DNA from: Candidatus Omnitrophota bacterium
GTDB taxonomy: Bacteria > Omnitrophota > Gorgyraeia > JABMRN01 > RBG-13-46-9
Assembly: GCA_020346285.1 (NCBI GenBank)
Contig: CP070780.1
Span: 599,205 to 644,115 of the forward strand
Reading direction: 5' to 3'
DNA length: 44,911 nt
This document shows positions 7,356 to 14,879 of the stretch, piece by piece. Position 1 is the first letter of the stretch, and each line of letters opens with the position of its first letter. The notes beneath the pieces are model-generated. The model saw nothing but the letters and a program-made list of their open reading frames with translations, ran no database searches and was not told the DNA's origin. Position numbers and translations under genes: made by a program.

Positions 7356-8252
7356 TTAATATTTTACGAAACGCCTATCGGTACGAAGTGCTTTTACCGC
7401 TTTGAGAGCGCTTTTTTCTTTATCCTTTATCTCTAACATGATATCAAAATCATATGGTTTTGACTTCTCTAAAAAACTTTTAAAGCTTTTAATATTTATC
7501 GATTCAGCGTGGCTTCCGGCCCTCGCGCCTTTTTTCTGCAGGCTGTAATCTACCATTAAAATTCCGTCTTTTTTCTTCCATGTCTTTAGGGCGACGTTTA
7601 TGGCATCATGAATCGATTCGCCAGAGCTGTTTAACGAATGATGAAATACATCAAAAAGAACTGGAATACGGGTTTTGGCGCTTATAGAAAGGCAGTTCTT
7701 TAAAGTATAACTCGAATCGTCATTCTCCACTACAAGTCTCTTTCGTATTATATTATCAAGCTTGTGAAAGCGGTATATGAATCTATCTATGCTTTTTTGC
7801 TTGTCTCCATAGACTCCCCCTACATGTATCTGTATCTTTGCCGTGCTATCCAGGCCCATTAAATCAAGAACCCGGGCATGATAACTAAGTTCTTTATGGC
7901 TTCTATTGAATATATTCTTATCGGGCGAGTTTATAAGCGTAAATTGATCGGGGTGCATTGATATTCTTATTTTATTTTTTTTAACAAAATTGCCTATATT
8001 TAGAAAAGTTTTCCTGAAATGTCGCTGCCAGTCATATTTGCATACCGGATGTGAAGCGAAAGGCACAAGAACAGAAGATAGCCTAAAGAAAAAAATATTA
8101 TTTCTTACATTGAACTCCAGCATCTTTAAAAGGCAATCAAGGTTATTCTCAATTGATTCAATAAGACGATTATCGGAATAAGACGCAATCCTAAAGGTCT
8201 TGCTTCCCTTGCATCCTAAAGTCCAATTTAAGCAAGGATATCCGATACGCAT
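7356..8252 (-). CDS. uvsE: UV DNA damage endonuclease UvsE/UVDE
   Basis: A 298-residue TIM-barrel endonuclease that nicks DNA 5' to UV photoproducts and other lesions, starting an excision pathway independent of UvrABC. Family marks: MRIGYPCLNWTL at the start, FRLSSVLVPFASHP, RISMHPDQFTLINS, KIQIHVGGVYGDK, LVVENDDSSYTL and PVLFDVFHH, followed by LMVDYS. The His/Asp/Glu residues in these segments are the known metal ligands of the family. Length is typical. A possible 24-codon ORF lies immediately upstream (8261-8335). Confidence 0.93.
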   Translation of the reverse strand: MRIGYPCLNWTLGCKGSKTFRIASYSDNRLIESIENNLDCLLKMLEFNVRNNIFFFRLSSVLVPFASHPVCKYDWQRHFRKTFLNIGNFVKKNKIRISMHPDQFTLINSPDKNIFNRSHKELSYHARVLDLMGLDSTAKIQIHVGGVYGDKQKSIDRFIYRFHKLDNIIRKRLVVENDDSSYTLKNCLSISAKTRIPVLFDVFHHSLNSSGESIHDAINVALKTWKKKDGILMVDYSLQKKGARAGSHAESINIKSFKSFLEKSKPYDFDIMLEIKDKEKSALKAVKALRTDRRFVKY

Positions 8253-8260
8253 TTTATAAT

Positions 8261-8335
8261 TTATCCCTCAGTTCTTTTCGGCTTCGGAATAAAATTCTCT
8301 TCTCCTATTATTTCATCAATCGCATATTTTGGCAT
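8261..8335 (-). CDS. Possible 24-codon small ORF before uvsE
   Basis: ATG at 8333-8335 to TAA at 8261-8263 encodes MPKYAIDEIIGEENFIPK and a short basic end. It fills the gap between the PNPOx-like gene and uvsE (8 nt before uvsE), which is why I list it. It has no strong ribosome binding site and no family I recognise. It could be a leader peptide or chance. Confidence 0.25.
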   Translation of the reverse strand: MPKYAIDEIIGEENFIPKPKRTEG

Positions 8336-8339
8336 AGTT

Positions 8340-8738
8340 TTATTTCTTTTTCTTATCGTAAACAACCATAGGTAAAATCGATTCAACTTTAAAATTTACA
8401 AGAAAAGCGCCTTCCAAATAATGTGGAGCGCAATAGGGGCCCGGCCATTCCTCTTTGCAGGTATTCTCTATAATCTTTTTATCTTTTGTTTCGCTATCTT
8501 TTTTTAAATATAGACGTTTTCCCTCGTATCCGGGGCCATTTTTCCTAAAAAGATAAACTGCATATGGATTCTTTTCCAGGTTTGCGTGGGTAAGCTTGTC
8601 ACCCATTATAAAGGCTATATGTTTATCATCTAAGACTTTAGGCTTTGCATATGCGGCAGCGTCTACTTTACCTTTATCGTCTGCGGTACTCAAAACACCG
8701 AATCCATTCGTATTTTTAAAATAATCTTTTAGATTCAT
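8340..8738 (-). CDS. Pyridoxamine 5'-phosphate oxidase-like (split beta-barrel) protein
   Basis: A 132-residue protein of the FMN-binding split-barrel superfamily. It has the typical opening FGVLSTADDKGKVDAAAYAKPKVLDD, then HIAFIMGDKLTHANLEKNPYAVYLF, and a C-terminal strand AFLVNFKVESILPM. Such small relatives bind FMN or heme and act as reductases or oxidases of unknown substrates; this one is too short to be assigned as true PdxH. It follows the UPF0016 gene by 39 nt and precedes uvsE. Confidence 0.8.
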   Translation of the reverse strand: MNLKDYFKNTNGFGVLSTADDKGKVDAAAYAKPKVLDDKHIAFIMGDKLTHANLEKNPYAVYLFRKNGPGYEGKRLYLKKDSETKDKKIIENTCKEEWPGPYCAPHYLEGAFLVNFKVESILPMVVYDKKKK

Positions 8739-8777
8739 ATCTTTACCTCCTTTTTTAATTATTTAATTTTTACTTTG

Positions 8778-9050
8778 TTAAATCTTTCCAAAAAACATCA
8801 AAATACCAATCATAATAAAAATTGACGCGCCGGCAAACCTTATTAGCTCGGGTTTTATGTATTTTCCGAGCGTTGCTCCAATTAATACTGATACAGCAGT
8901 AACAATTATATACGCAGAAACAGAGCCCAACCATACAGCTAGAGGTTTTCCAGATTTTGCCGACATTCCAATTCCAACTAGTTGTGTTTTATCTGCAAGC
9001 TCTGCCACAAATATCGCTGAAAATGTCGCTAAAAATATCTTCCAATCCAT
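8778..9050 (-). CDS. UPF0016/TMEM165-Gdt1-family half transporter
   Basis: A 90-residue membrane protein with three hydrophobic segments. The N-terminal segment carries the family signature as ELADKTQLVG (classically E-x-G-D-K-T/S). Members are cation transporters, with manganese and calcium known for characterised homologues. Most are about 200 residues with two inverted copies of the motif; this is a single half and would have to dimerise. A good AAGGAG ribosome site precedes the ATG. Upstream on the same strand are a 10-codon ORF (9066-9098) and a GGTTAGA palindrome (9111-9139), a plausible metal-responsive control region. Confidence 0.85.
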   Translation of the reverse strand: MDWKIFLATFSAIFVAELADKTQLVGIGMSAKSGKPLAVWLGSVSAYIIVTAVSVLIGATLGKYIKPELIRFAGASIFIMIGILMFFGKI

Positions 9051-9065
9051 TTACTTCTCCTTGTT

Positions 9066-9098
9066 TCACCCGAAACTGCGAATAAATACTTTCCCCAT
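9066..9098 (-). other. Leader-like ORF MGKVFIRSFG-stop
   Basis: ATG at 9096-9098, TGA at 9066-9068. It is in the same frame as the downstream UPF0016 gene, separated by two stops. It is homologous, with identical spacing to the operator, to the ORF start at 6744. The stop TGA stands where MiaB proteins have the first cluster Cys codon. Confidence 0.45.
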
Positions 9099-9110
9099 AA
9101 CTTTCTCGAT

Positions 9111-9139
9111 TCTAACCTGACAAATCTAACCTGGTTAGA
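9111..9139 (-). promoter_or_regulatory. Operator-like GGTTAGA palindrome, copy 2
   Basis: TCTAACC-T-GGTTAGA (9125-9139) plus a third half-site TCTAACC (9111-9117). It is nearly identical to 6756-6785 in sequence and in distance to the following ATG. It precedes a probable Mn/cation transporter, so a DtxR/MntR-type metal regulator is an attractive but unproven reader. Confidence 0.5.
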
Positions 9140-9148
9140 TGGATGATG

Positions 9149-9343
9149 TTAGGCATTTAAAAACTTCTTCATCTCCTCAACCAATCCTACGTGCCTACTC
9201 TCGTCTTTCATTATTGAAATAACAGTATTTCTCATGGCTTCATCTTTAATTTCATCGGCCAGTTCTTTATACAGGCTAACCATGCTTTTTTCTAGGTTAT
9301 ACATTTGCTGTAAATGCTTGTTATAATCTTCTTTTGAAAGCAT
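9149..9343 (-). CDS. Two-helix ferritin-like protein (EncFtn-like spacing)
   Basis: A 64-residue all-helical protein. The first helix has E18 and Y25, and the second has E48-x2-H51 in KDESRHVGL. The E to E distance of 30 and E-x2-H, with a Tyr seven residues after the first Glu, match what I recall of the ferroxidase site of encapsulated ferritins (E32, Y39, E62, H65), which form the four-helix site by dimerising. No encapsulin gene is visible. It follows another two-helix protein by one nucleotide. Iron binding is inferred from residue spacing. Confidence 0.65.
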   Translation of the reverse strand: MLSKEDYNKHLQQMYNLEKSMVSLYKELADEIKDEAMRNTVISIMKDESRHVGLVEEMKKFLNA

Positions 9344-9344
9344 T

Positions 9345-9572
9345 TTAGGCCCCTTCTTTCAGCTTATTTATTAAACCTTCTACCATTATTTTATGCCTTC
9401 TTGAATCATTTATCAATTGTTCTAATATCTCTTTTATCCTTTCGGATTTTTCTTCCGCGATACCTGTCCAAAATATCGATGAGCTTAAGTGCCTGTTATA
9501 TATCGGTATTGCTTTCTCCTCTCCTACCAAAGCCCTGTTAAGAATCTCGATAATTTTTTCCTTCTTCATCAT
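9345..9572 (-). CDS. Two-helix ferritin-like protein, second half-size partner
   Basis: A 75-residue helical protein. Helix 1 carries GEEKAIPIYNRHL (E18, E19, Y25, H28), typical of ferritin/rubrerythrin-like helices. Helix 2 ends NDSRRHKIMVEGLINKL, with D56 and H60 where family members usually have E-x2-H, so the metal site may be altered. It begins one nucleotide after the GH26 gene and ends one nucleotide before the 64-residue partner. The tight spacing suggests co-translation, and the two may assemble as a hetero-oligomeric four-helix bundle. Confidence 0.6.
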   Translation of the reverse strand: MMKKEKIIEILNRALVGEEKAIPIYNRHLSSSIFWTGIAEEKSERIKEILEQLINDSRRHKIMVEGLINKLKEGA

Positions 9573-9573
9573 A

Positions 9574-10506
9574 TTACTCCTTATCTTTAAAATACGGATC
9601 TTCGAATTGCTTTTTCAGTTCCCTTCCGCCATCATTGTGAATTGAAAATTTCCAATTTGCTTCTTTATTTACGTTGAAAAGAATAAATCCTTTTATATTC
9701 GGTAATTTTTTAATATCCCCCATTGCTTCCCTGATCCAGCCTGATTTATCGCCGCCTTTATCCGCGCATCCGAATTCGGTAATAATGACGGGCTTATCAA
9801 GGGAGCGCGTTATCTCATTATAGGATTTTTCGAATATCTCTTTGAAGCTCATCCACCTGCTCCACGGCTTTGTGTTTCCCCAATTATAACCATCAAGGCC
9901 TATATAATCAACGTAGTCGTCTCCGGGATAATAATTCATAAAGTAATTACTTCTTGCGGAAGGCACGCTTTCCCAATTTATAGAAAAAATCCATTTAACG
10001 TTATTTAAGCCTTTTTTATCAAAAAAATCTTTGACATACCTGTATATATCGATGTATTTACGGGGGGCTATTTTGCTGCCGGACCACGGGTACCAATCGC
10101 CGTTCATTTCATGCGCAAACCGCAAATAAACGGGTTTATTGAAACCGCTTATTTTTTTCGCAAACTCATCCAGGTATTCGTCGTAACCGCCCTTTAGCAG
10201 GCTGTCATATTTAATCCCGGTCTCGCTGTTCGCGTACCAGGGTTCCAGTGTAATCACGGGAACGCACCCCGAAGAAAATATGTCATTTAATACCGCTTTT
10301 TCGGGAAAGCTCTCCCAATCAAAAAATATAAGTACGAAATACGGCTTCTTGCCGTATGCCTTCCGAAATTCAGCTATTTTTTCCTTCGTAGGCCTATCCG
10401 CGATAAAAGCCCCGGTAAAACACTTCCCGTGTTTTGCGTATACGGCTGTATGCATAATAATTAAAGCCATTGCCGTTAAAATTATTGCAATGATAACGCG
10501 TTTCAT
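9574..10506 (-). CDS. Secreted glycoside hydrolase family 26-like endo-glycosidase
   Basis: A 310-residue protein with a signal peptide (about 1-24, MKRVIIAIILTAMALIIMHT then AVYA). The GH26 architecture is visible: the acid/base motif RFAHEMNGDWYPW gives E133, and ITEFGC gives the nucleophile E244, on a TIM barrel. The family includes beta-mannanases and beta-1,3-1,4-glucanases. The start overlaps the upstream GT2 synthase stop by 4 nt (ATGA), so it is part of the polysaccharide operon. Synthase-dependent exopolysaccharide loci normally include such a hydrolase to trim or release polymer, as BcsZ does for cellulose. Substrate cannot be read from sequence; a mannose- or glucose-containing polymer is likely. 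Confidence 0.88.
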   Translation of the reverse strand: MKRVIIAIILTAMALIIMHTAVYAKHGKCFTGAFIADRPTKEKIAEFRKAYGKKPYFVLIFFDWESFPEKAVLNDIFSSGCVPVITLEPWYANSETGIKYDSLLKGGYDEYLDEFAKKISGFNKPVYLRFAHEMNGDWYPWSGSKIAPRKYIDIYRYVKDFFDKKGLNNVKWIFSINWESVPSARSNYFMNYYPGDDYVDYIGLDGYNWGNTKPWSRWMSFKEIFEKSYNEITRSLDKPVIITEFGCADKGGDKSGWIREAMGDIKKLPNIKGFILFNVNKEANWKFSIHNDGGRELKKQFEDPYFKDKE

Positions 10507-12014
10507 TTTTTTTCCTCGTTAAAATAAAATATACCGCACAGAAAAATAAAATGATAGAATGCCCAGAATCCGTTGACTAAAACGGCCGGCTCCCTTTCAT
10601 ATATAAATCTGTTCATCCCCCAGACAAAGGCTATGAAATTTAACGATAACATTATAATCTGCGGCCAAAGTTTAATATACGGCAGCATTTTGCCCTTGGT
10701 TTTTTCCGTGATTCCAAACGTTACCTTGATGCCCAGCAAGGCCGACAAGGCTCCCCTTATATAAACAGAAAATGCGGCAACGCCAAGCAGTTGCCCGAGG
10801 AACAGGTCTTTTAATCTATAATTTCTTGTGCTTAAAACTCCGTGGAAGATGCTCATCGAAAGTACAATATAAGGCAGAAATGCTAAAAAATAAATTTCCG
10901 GCTTGGTAAAAAATGAAGGGACTTTAAATAGGAGATAAATGATAGGGCATATCATGAGAGCGAAAAAGGCAAGCCCTACCAGATAGTAAGAACTGGACAA
11001 CAAGTATTCCCACCATTGATTAAATCTTAATGAAAAGGGTTTGGTCAGAAATTTCGCGATAAGTTTCTTGAAAACAGATATTGTGCCTGTAGCCCAGCGA
11101 AATTGCTGTTTGAAATATCCCGATAAATTTTCGGGGCCCATGCCAAAAGCGTAGGCATGATTATAATATAAAGACTTCCAGCCTTTAGCGTGTAATTTAA
11201 CAGAAGTTGCAAAATCCTCCGTTACCGTCGATTCATCCAGGCCTTCAACTTCCAAAAGCGCATCCCGCCTAAAAACTATGTTTGTCCCGCAGCAAAACAT
11301 GGCGCCCTGCGTACTTTTACCTTCGCATATGTATTCATAAAATACGGCCTGCTGAAACGCCGAACCTCTCGCGACCCTGCTTTTCTCTATATTCGTATAG
11401 AATTGCGGGGTCTGGATAAACGCCAGTTTATCGTCCTGTTCCATTATCGGTATTAAAACATTTAGAAACTCCGGTAAAGGATTCTGGTCAGCGTCAAAAA
11501 TAGCCACATATTTTTGAGTCAGCGTTTTCAGGCAATCATTTACTATCCCTGCCTTGGCTCCATGCCTGGTTTTACGCCTGAATAGAATTAAATCGTATGT
11601 TTTGGCAAGTTCCTCGGCTTCCCGTAAATATTTTTCCTCGCTGCTATCGTCCAAAAAATAAACGGATTTTTCGCCATAATTTAAATCCTTCAACGTAATA
11701 AAAGTATTTTCCAGAACTTCCCTGGGCTCGTGCCTGGCGGCAACCAAAATAGCTACGGAGGGCTTTGTCTTGAGCGGCCCGGGAACAAAACTTCGTTCCT
11801 TCTTTTTTCTCACTGTCCTGAAAACATTTATTGCATAACCGAAACCATGGATAAGCACGAAAAATTCTCCGAATATAAGTATAATGGCGAAAAATTTCTC
11901 TAACGGCTCATATTCGGCAAAAAGAAAAAGGGTTGTCCTTACAATTACATAAACAAGGATTGCGATAAGCGTTGATATAATCAGGGCGTCTATCAAATAT
12001 CTTTTTGTTTTCAT
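10503..12014 (-). CDS. Membrane GT2 processive glycosyltransferase (exopolysaccharide synthase)
   Basis: A 503-residue cellulose-synthase-like enzyme in the inner membrane. Two N-terminal membrane helices (about 9-31 and 41-65) precede the cytosolic GT-A domain with DD at 122-123, DAD at 174-176, the catalytic TED at 265-267 and QxxRW at 303-307 (QQFRWA). About five further membrane segments lie between 320 and 500. These motifs mark processive beta-glycosyl transfer from NDP-sugar coupled to export. It lacks a PilZ domain, so c-di-GMP control is not apparent within this protein. It follows the beta-barrel exporter gene by 4 nt. Confidence 0.92.
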   Translation of the reverse strand: MKTKRYLIDALIISTLIAILVYVIVRTTLFLFAEYEPLEKFFAIILIFGEFFVLIHGFGYAINVFRTVRKKKERSFVPGPLKTKPSVAILVAARHEPREVLENTFITLKDLNYGEKSVYFLDDSSEEKYLREAEELAKTYDLILFRRKTRHGAKAGIVNDCLKTLTQKYVAIFDADQNPLPEFLNVLIPIMEQDDKLAFIQTPQFYTNIEKSRVARGSAFQQAVFYEYICEGKSTQGAMFCCGTNIVFRRDALLEVEGLDESTVTEDFATSVKLHAKGWKSLYYNHAYAFGMGPENLSGYFKQQFRWATGTISVFKKLIAKFLTKPFSLRFNQWWEYLLSSSYYLVGLAFFALMICPIIYLLFKVPSFFTKPEIYFLAFLPYIVLSMSIFHGVLSTRNYRLKDLFLGQLLGVAAFSVYIRGALSALLGIKVTFGITEKTKGKMLPYIKLWPQIIMLSLNFIAFVWGMNRFIYEREPAVLVNGFWAFYHFIFLCGIFYFNEEKK

Positions 12015-12018
12015 GTTT

Positions 12019-13533
12019 TCAAAAATAATATTTCAGTGACACGGCCAGGCTCTTATCATTATAAATATCGTTGCTTGTATTCGTGATCGAACCTTGCATG
12101 TTAAAATTTAATTTTTTGTTTATGTCCCAATTAAATTCGCCGCTAAATTTATGGCCCACTATCTCTTCCGAATCGATTGTTATATCGTATCTCAAATCAT
12201 AATAAAGGTTATCGGCGCCGAAAAATACCTCTTCTTTATTGAGAAAATGCCTCCAGTTCAGGCTTATTTTATTCGTAGAAAAGCCTTTCGGCGAGAAATA
12301 ATCGCTTACCTTATCCTTAAATTCCCTGTAAAAATACCCGTATTTAACGCTGAACCGCATGGGTTCCAAAGATAAATAATAGAGCAGATCAAATGCCGGT
12401 TCCATTCTCCAATTGCCATCGGAATAACAGGAAAACTGAAAATCCCCCCCCAGCTTCAGGCGTTTACCCGCATCTATATCTACCCGTTCTTTGAAAATAT
12501 CGTTATAATAATGCTCCCTTATGACGGCGCTATTATTTTCGAGGCGTTCCCTCCGGTAAGAAAAGCGTGATATGCCTGTATCGAATACCCTGATATTCAA
12601 GCTGCTCCCGAAATTATGCATTGCTTTTATATCTTTATCATAAGCATAAATGGAGTAGAAGCCGTCGAGCCAACCGTCCGGGTTCTGGTTATACATAAGC
12701 CGTATACCGGCATTGTTCTCTATGATATCGTTGAAATCGCTGAAGTTTCTGACAAGGAAATTGTAATTCGTGATGATTCGCAACTTGTCATTCACCGGAA
12801 AACCGACCTCCTCCCTGAAAGCATGCCATCTTATATCATTATGCCGGCCGGAGCTATCTGCCTCAAAAAACCCGTATCCTGTTTCCGAACAAATGTGCCT
12901 CGAGATAAGCCCTGTCTTTTGCAGGGCATCTTCTGCCCTGAAATGAGTAGGGGCTACATGGAGTATATGCTTGTACTCGGCTTCGGCTTCTTTCCACATA
13001 GACTGGTAAGAATAAATCTGGCTTAAATCGAATCTTGCCTCGAGATTGCCGGGGTCTTTTTCTATAAGTTCTTTATAATAAAAAATTGCCTCCTCTACCC
13101 TGTTGGCCCAATATGCCGTCTTGGCGTTCATCTCCAGCTTGACAAGTTTATCATATTCCATGTCCAATATTTTTCGGTATTCCTTTAGTGACTTATCATA
13201 TTTCCTTGCCCAGCCCAAAATGCGCGCTTTCTGCAACCTGATTTTTACATTTTCCTCTTCGCCGAGAACCTCATCATACAAGGCTATCGCATCAGCGTAT
13301 TTTTTCTGCCAGCTTAATATATCCGCAAGGCCGATTCTTGCGGCTATATTTTTCGGGTCCTCCTTCAAAGCTTTCCTATATTCGGCCTCCGCGCTTTCAT
13401 AATCTTCGGCCATGATATAGGCCTCTCCTAACAACTTCCTTATTTCGTCGTCTACGTTATTTTCGCCTAAAACCGAACGGTGGAAAAAAATCAGGCATGA
13501 GAGAATTATTGTAAAGATGGCGCCTTTTTTCAT
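12019..13533 (-). CDS. TPR / outer-membrane beta-barrel polysaccharide exporter (YaiO/PgaA-like)
   Basis: A 504-residue protein. A signal peptide (about 1-23) is followed by TPR repeats to about 215, for example AEAEYRKALKEDPKNIAARIGLADI and EARFDLSQIYSYQSMWKEAEA. The last 280 residues have alternating aromatic/polar strands typical of an outer-membrane barrel and end KYYF, the C-terminal Phe recognised by the BAM machinery. TPR plus barrel in one chain is the design of PgaA, BcsC and YaiO. It is placed directly before the GT2 synthase and directly after another TPR protein. It also shows the organism has an outer membrane. Confidence 0.88.
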   Translation of the reverse strand: MKKGAIFTIILSCLIFFHRSVLGENNVDDEIRKLLGEAYIMAEDYESAEAEYRKALKEDPKNIAARIGLADILSWQKKYADAIALYDEVLGEEENVKIRLQKARILGWARKYDKSLKEYRKILDMEYDKLVKLEMNAKTAYWANRVEEAIFYYKELIEKDPGNLEARFDLSQIYSYQSMWKEAEAEYKHILHVAPTHFRAEDALQKTGLISRHICSETGYGFFEADSSGRHNDIRWHAFREEVGFPVNDKLRIITNYNFLVRNFSDFNDIIENNAGIRLMYNQNPDGWLDGFYSIYAYDKDIKAMHNFGSSLNIRVFDTGISRFSYRRERLENNSAVIREHYYNDIFKERVDIDAGKRLKLGGDFQFSCYSDGNWRMEPAFDLLYYLSLEPMRFSVKYGYFYREFKDKVSDYFSPKGFSTNKISLNWRHFLNKEEVFFGADNLYYDLRYDITIDSEEIVGHKFSGEFNWDINKKLNFNMQGSITNTSNDIYNDKSLAVSLKYYF

Positions 13534-13537
13534 ATTC

Positions 13538-14131
13538 CTATTTCCCTTTATTCTTTTTTCTCTTTAACAATTTCTTATAGATTTCGATGGCCTTTTCCGC
13601 TTCTCCCGAATAATGCAATGCTTTTGCATATAGCAATTCCGCCTGAAAATTACCCGGGTCTTTATCCAATACTGTCTGCAGTGTTTTTTTTGCGTTATCG
13701 AACTGCTTATTCCATATATAAACCTGCCCCAATAGAATCTGCGCTTTAATATCCCCGGTCGAATTTATAATGTTTTTACATACCGCTGTAGATTCTTCAT
13801 ATTCTTTATTCCATGCCAGGGTCTCAGCCAAGGCAAACATTATTTTATAGTCTTCGGGCTCTATGGAAAGAAATTTATTAAAAATTTCTATTGCTTCTTC
13901 GAAATCCCCTGTCCATTGGTATGAATATGCAAGGCCTCTTAGCGCGGGTTTGTAGGAAGGATTTATGCTGAGGGATTTTTTATAAAATTCCCTTGCTTTA
14001 GCATAGCTTTTCTTCTCAAAAAATCTGTGTCCTTTATAATAATTTATATCTGTCTGCTGGGTGCCGTGATATATTAATGTCGTTGCCGCGGTTGTAAATA
14101 TTAAGATAGTTGACGCCAAAAACAATCTCAT
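13538..14131 (-). CDS. Periplasmic TPR protein of the exopolysaccharide locus
   Basis: A 197-residue protein with an N-terminal hydrophobic segment (about 1-20) acting as signal peptide or anchor, then at least four TPR units: ARGFYKK-type helices around 40-75 (KAREFYKKSLSINPSYKPAL), then EEAIEIFNKFLSIEPEDYKI, NAKKTLQTVLDKDPGNFQAE and a final KAIEIYKKLLKR. Such proteins scaffold polymerase and barrel in synthase-dependent systems (compare AlgK and PelB). It ends 4 nt before the barrel gene. A 111-nt gap with repeats separates it from the GNAT gene upstream. Confidence 0.82.
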   Translation of the reverse strand: MRLFLASTILIFTTAATTLIYHGTQQTDINYYKGHRFFEKKSYAKAREFYKKSLSINPSYKPALRGLAYSYQWTGDFEEAIEIFNKFLSIEPEDYKIMFALAETLAWNKEYEESTAVCKNIINSTGDIKAQILLGQVYIWNKQFDNAKKTLQTVLDKDPGNFQAELLYAKALHYSGEAEKAIEIYKKLLKRKKNKGK

Positions 14132-14171
14132 TTATTACCCCACTTACCCAAAGACATCATCTATTCCAACA

Positions 14172-14208
14172 GGACATTGTTCTTTTTCACGCAGAACAGA
14201 CATTGTCC
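14172..14208. repeat. Imperfect GGACATTGT repeat pair
   Basis: The element opens GGACATTGTTCT and closes AGAACAGACATTGTCC, with direct copies of GACATTGT and an inverted AGAACA/TGTTCT. It resembles the GGGGACA...TGTCCCC type of interspersed repeat also seen at 28718-28734. Confidence 0.55.
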
Positions 14209-14213
14209 ATTTC

Positions 14214-14247
14214 AATAGTAGGTCACCGTTAAGGGTGACCTACTATT
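14214..14247. repeat. 14-bp palindrome supplying the GNAT stop codon
   Basis: Arms AATAGTAGGTCACC (14214-14227) and GGTGACCTACTATT (14234-14247), loop GTTAAG. The TAG stop of the upstream GNAT gene (14243-14245) lies inside the right arm. No T-run follows on the minus strand. Confidence 0.85.
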
Positions 14248-14872
14248 TATCCATAATGTCAATCGTAGCAAACAGATTACTACCGGTTTTTTCAATACGC
14301 CACCCGGTAGATATATGCAATCGGATGCTGGCAAGGTTGTCAAAGCTGATATTGGCATCTATGCGCTTCAGGCCACGATTTGCCAGAAGCCTAAAAAGGT
14401 TATTATATAAGTTTTTTCCGACCCCTTTACCCCTAAAATCTCCTGAAACGCCGATGTTTAATATCTTGGCTATTTGAGGGGTAGATTCCCGCCAGGTACG
14501 GCCCGAAGGCCCGTCGGAAACCTCTTTTGGAAGGCTTATACATGAAGGTATTTTCTTGTTTTTTTTAGCTAATTTGTTAATGATTTTAAGAGCGCCGACA
14601 ACTATTGCCATAAACGGGTGGCGAAGCGTAAAATTTCTCCAATATAATGCTCTATCAATTACGGCTAATACGTAGCCTGTTATACGCCCTTTCATCGAAG
14701 AAACAAGCGCCACCACTTGCTTATTCAAAAGGGCATCCTGACAGATGGTGTAGTTCAGCCTTCCTGAACATACGCCATTAATGGAAGTATTCGTATCCTC
14801 CATAAGGCGGACAAGTTGCGGAATTTCGTCTTTGCGAAGTAATCTAAATACCGGCGATTCGTTTTCTTCCAT
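14243..14872 (-). CDS. GNAT-family N-acetyltransferase
   Basis: A 209-residue GNAT protein. The acetyl-CoA binding motif A is ILNIGVSGDFRGKGVGKNLYNNL (roughly R-G-K-G-V-G at 154-159), followed by ANISFDNLASIRLHISTGWRIEKTG, the usual motif-B end. Its place between a FemAB-like transferase and polysaccharide export genes suggests modification of a sugar or amino sugar, but the acceptor is unknown. Its 3' end runs into a 34-nt palindrome that provides the stop codon, so the last residues may be repeat-derived. Confidence 0.85.
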   Translation of the reverse strand: MEENESPVFRLLRKDEIPQLVRLMEDTNTSINGVCSGRLNYTICQDALLNKQVVALVSSMKGRITGYVLAVIDRALYWRNFTLRHPFMAIVVGALKIINKLAKKNKKIPSCISLPKEVSDGPSGRTWRESTPQIAKILNIGVSGDFRGKGVGKNLYNNLFRLLANRGLKRIDANISFDNLASIRLHISTGWRIEKTGSNLFATIDIMDK

Positions 14873-14879
14873 AAAGGCC

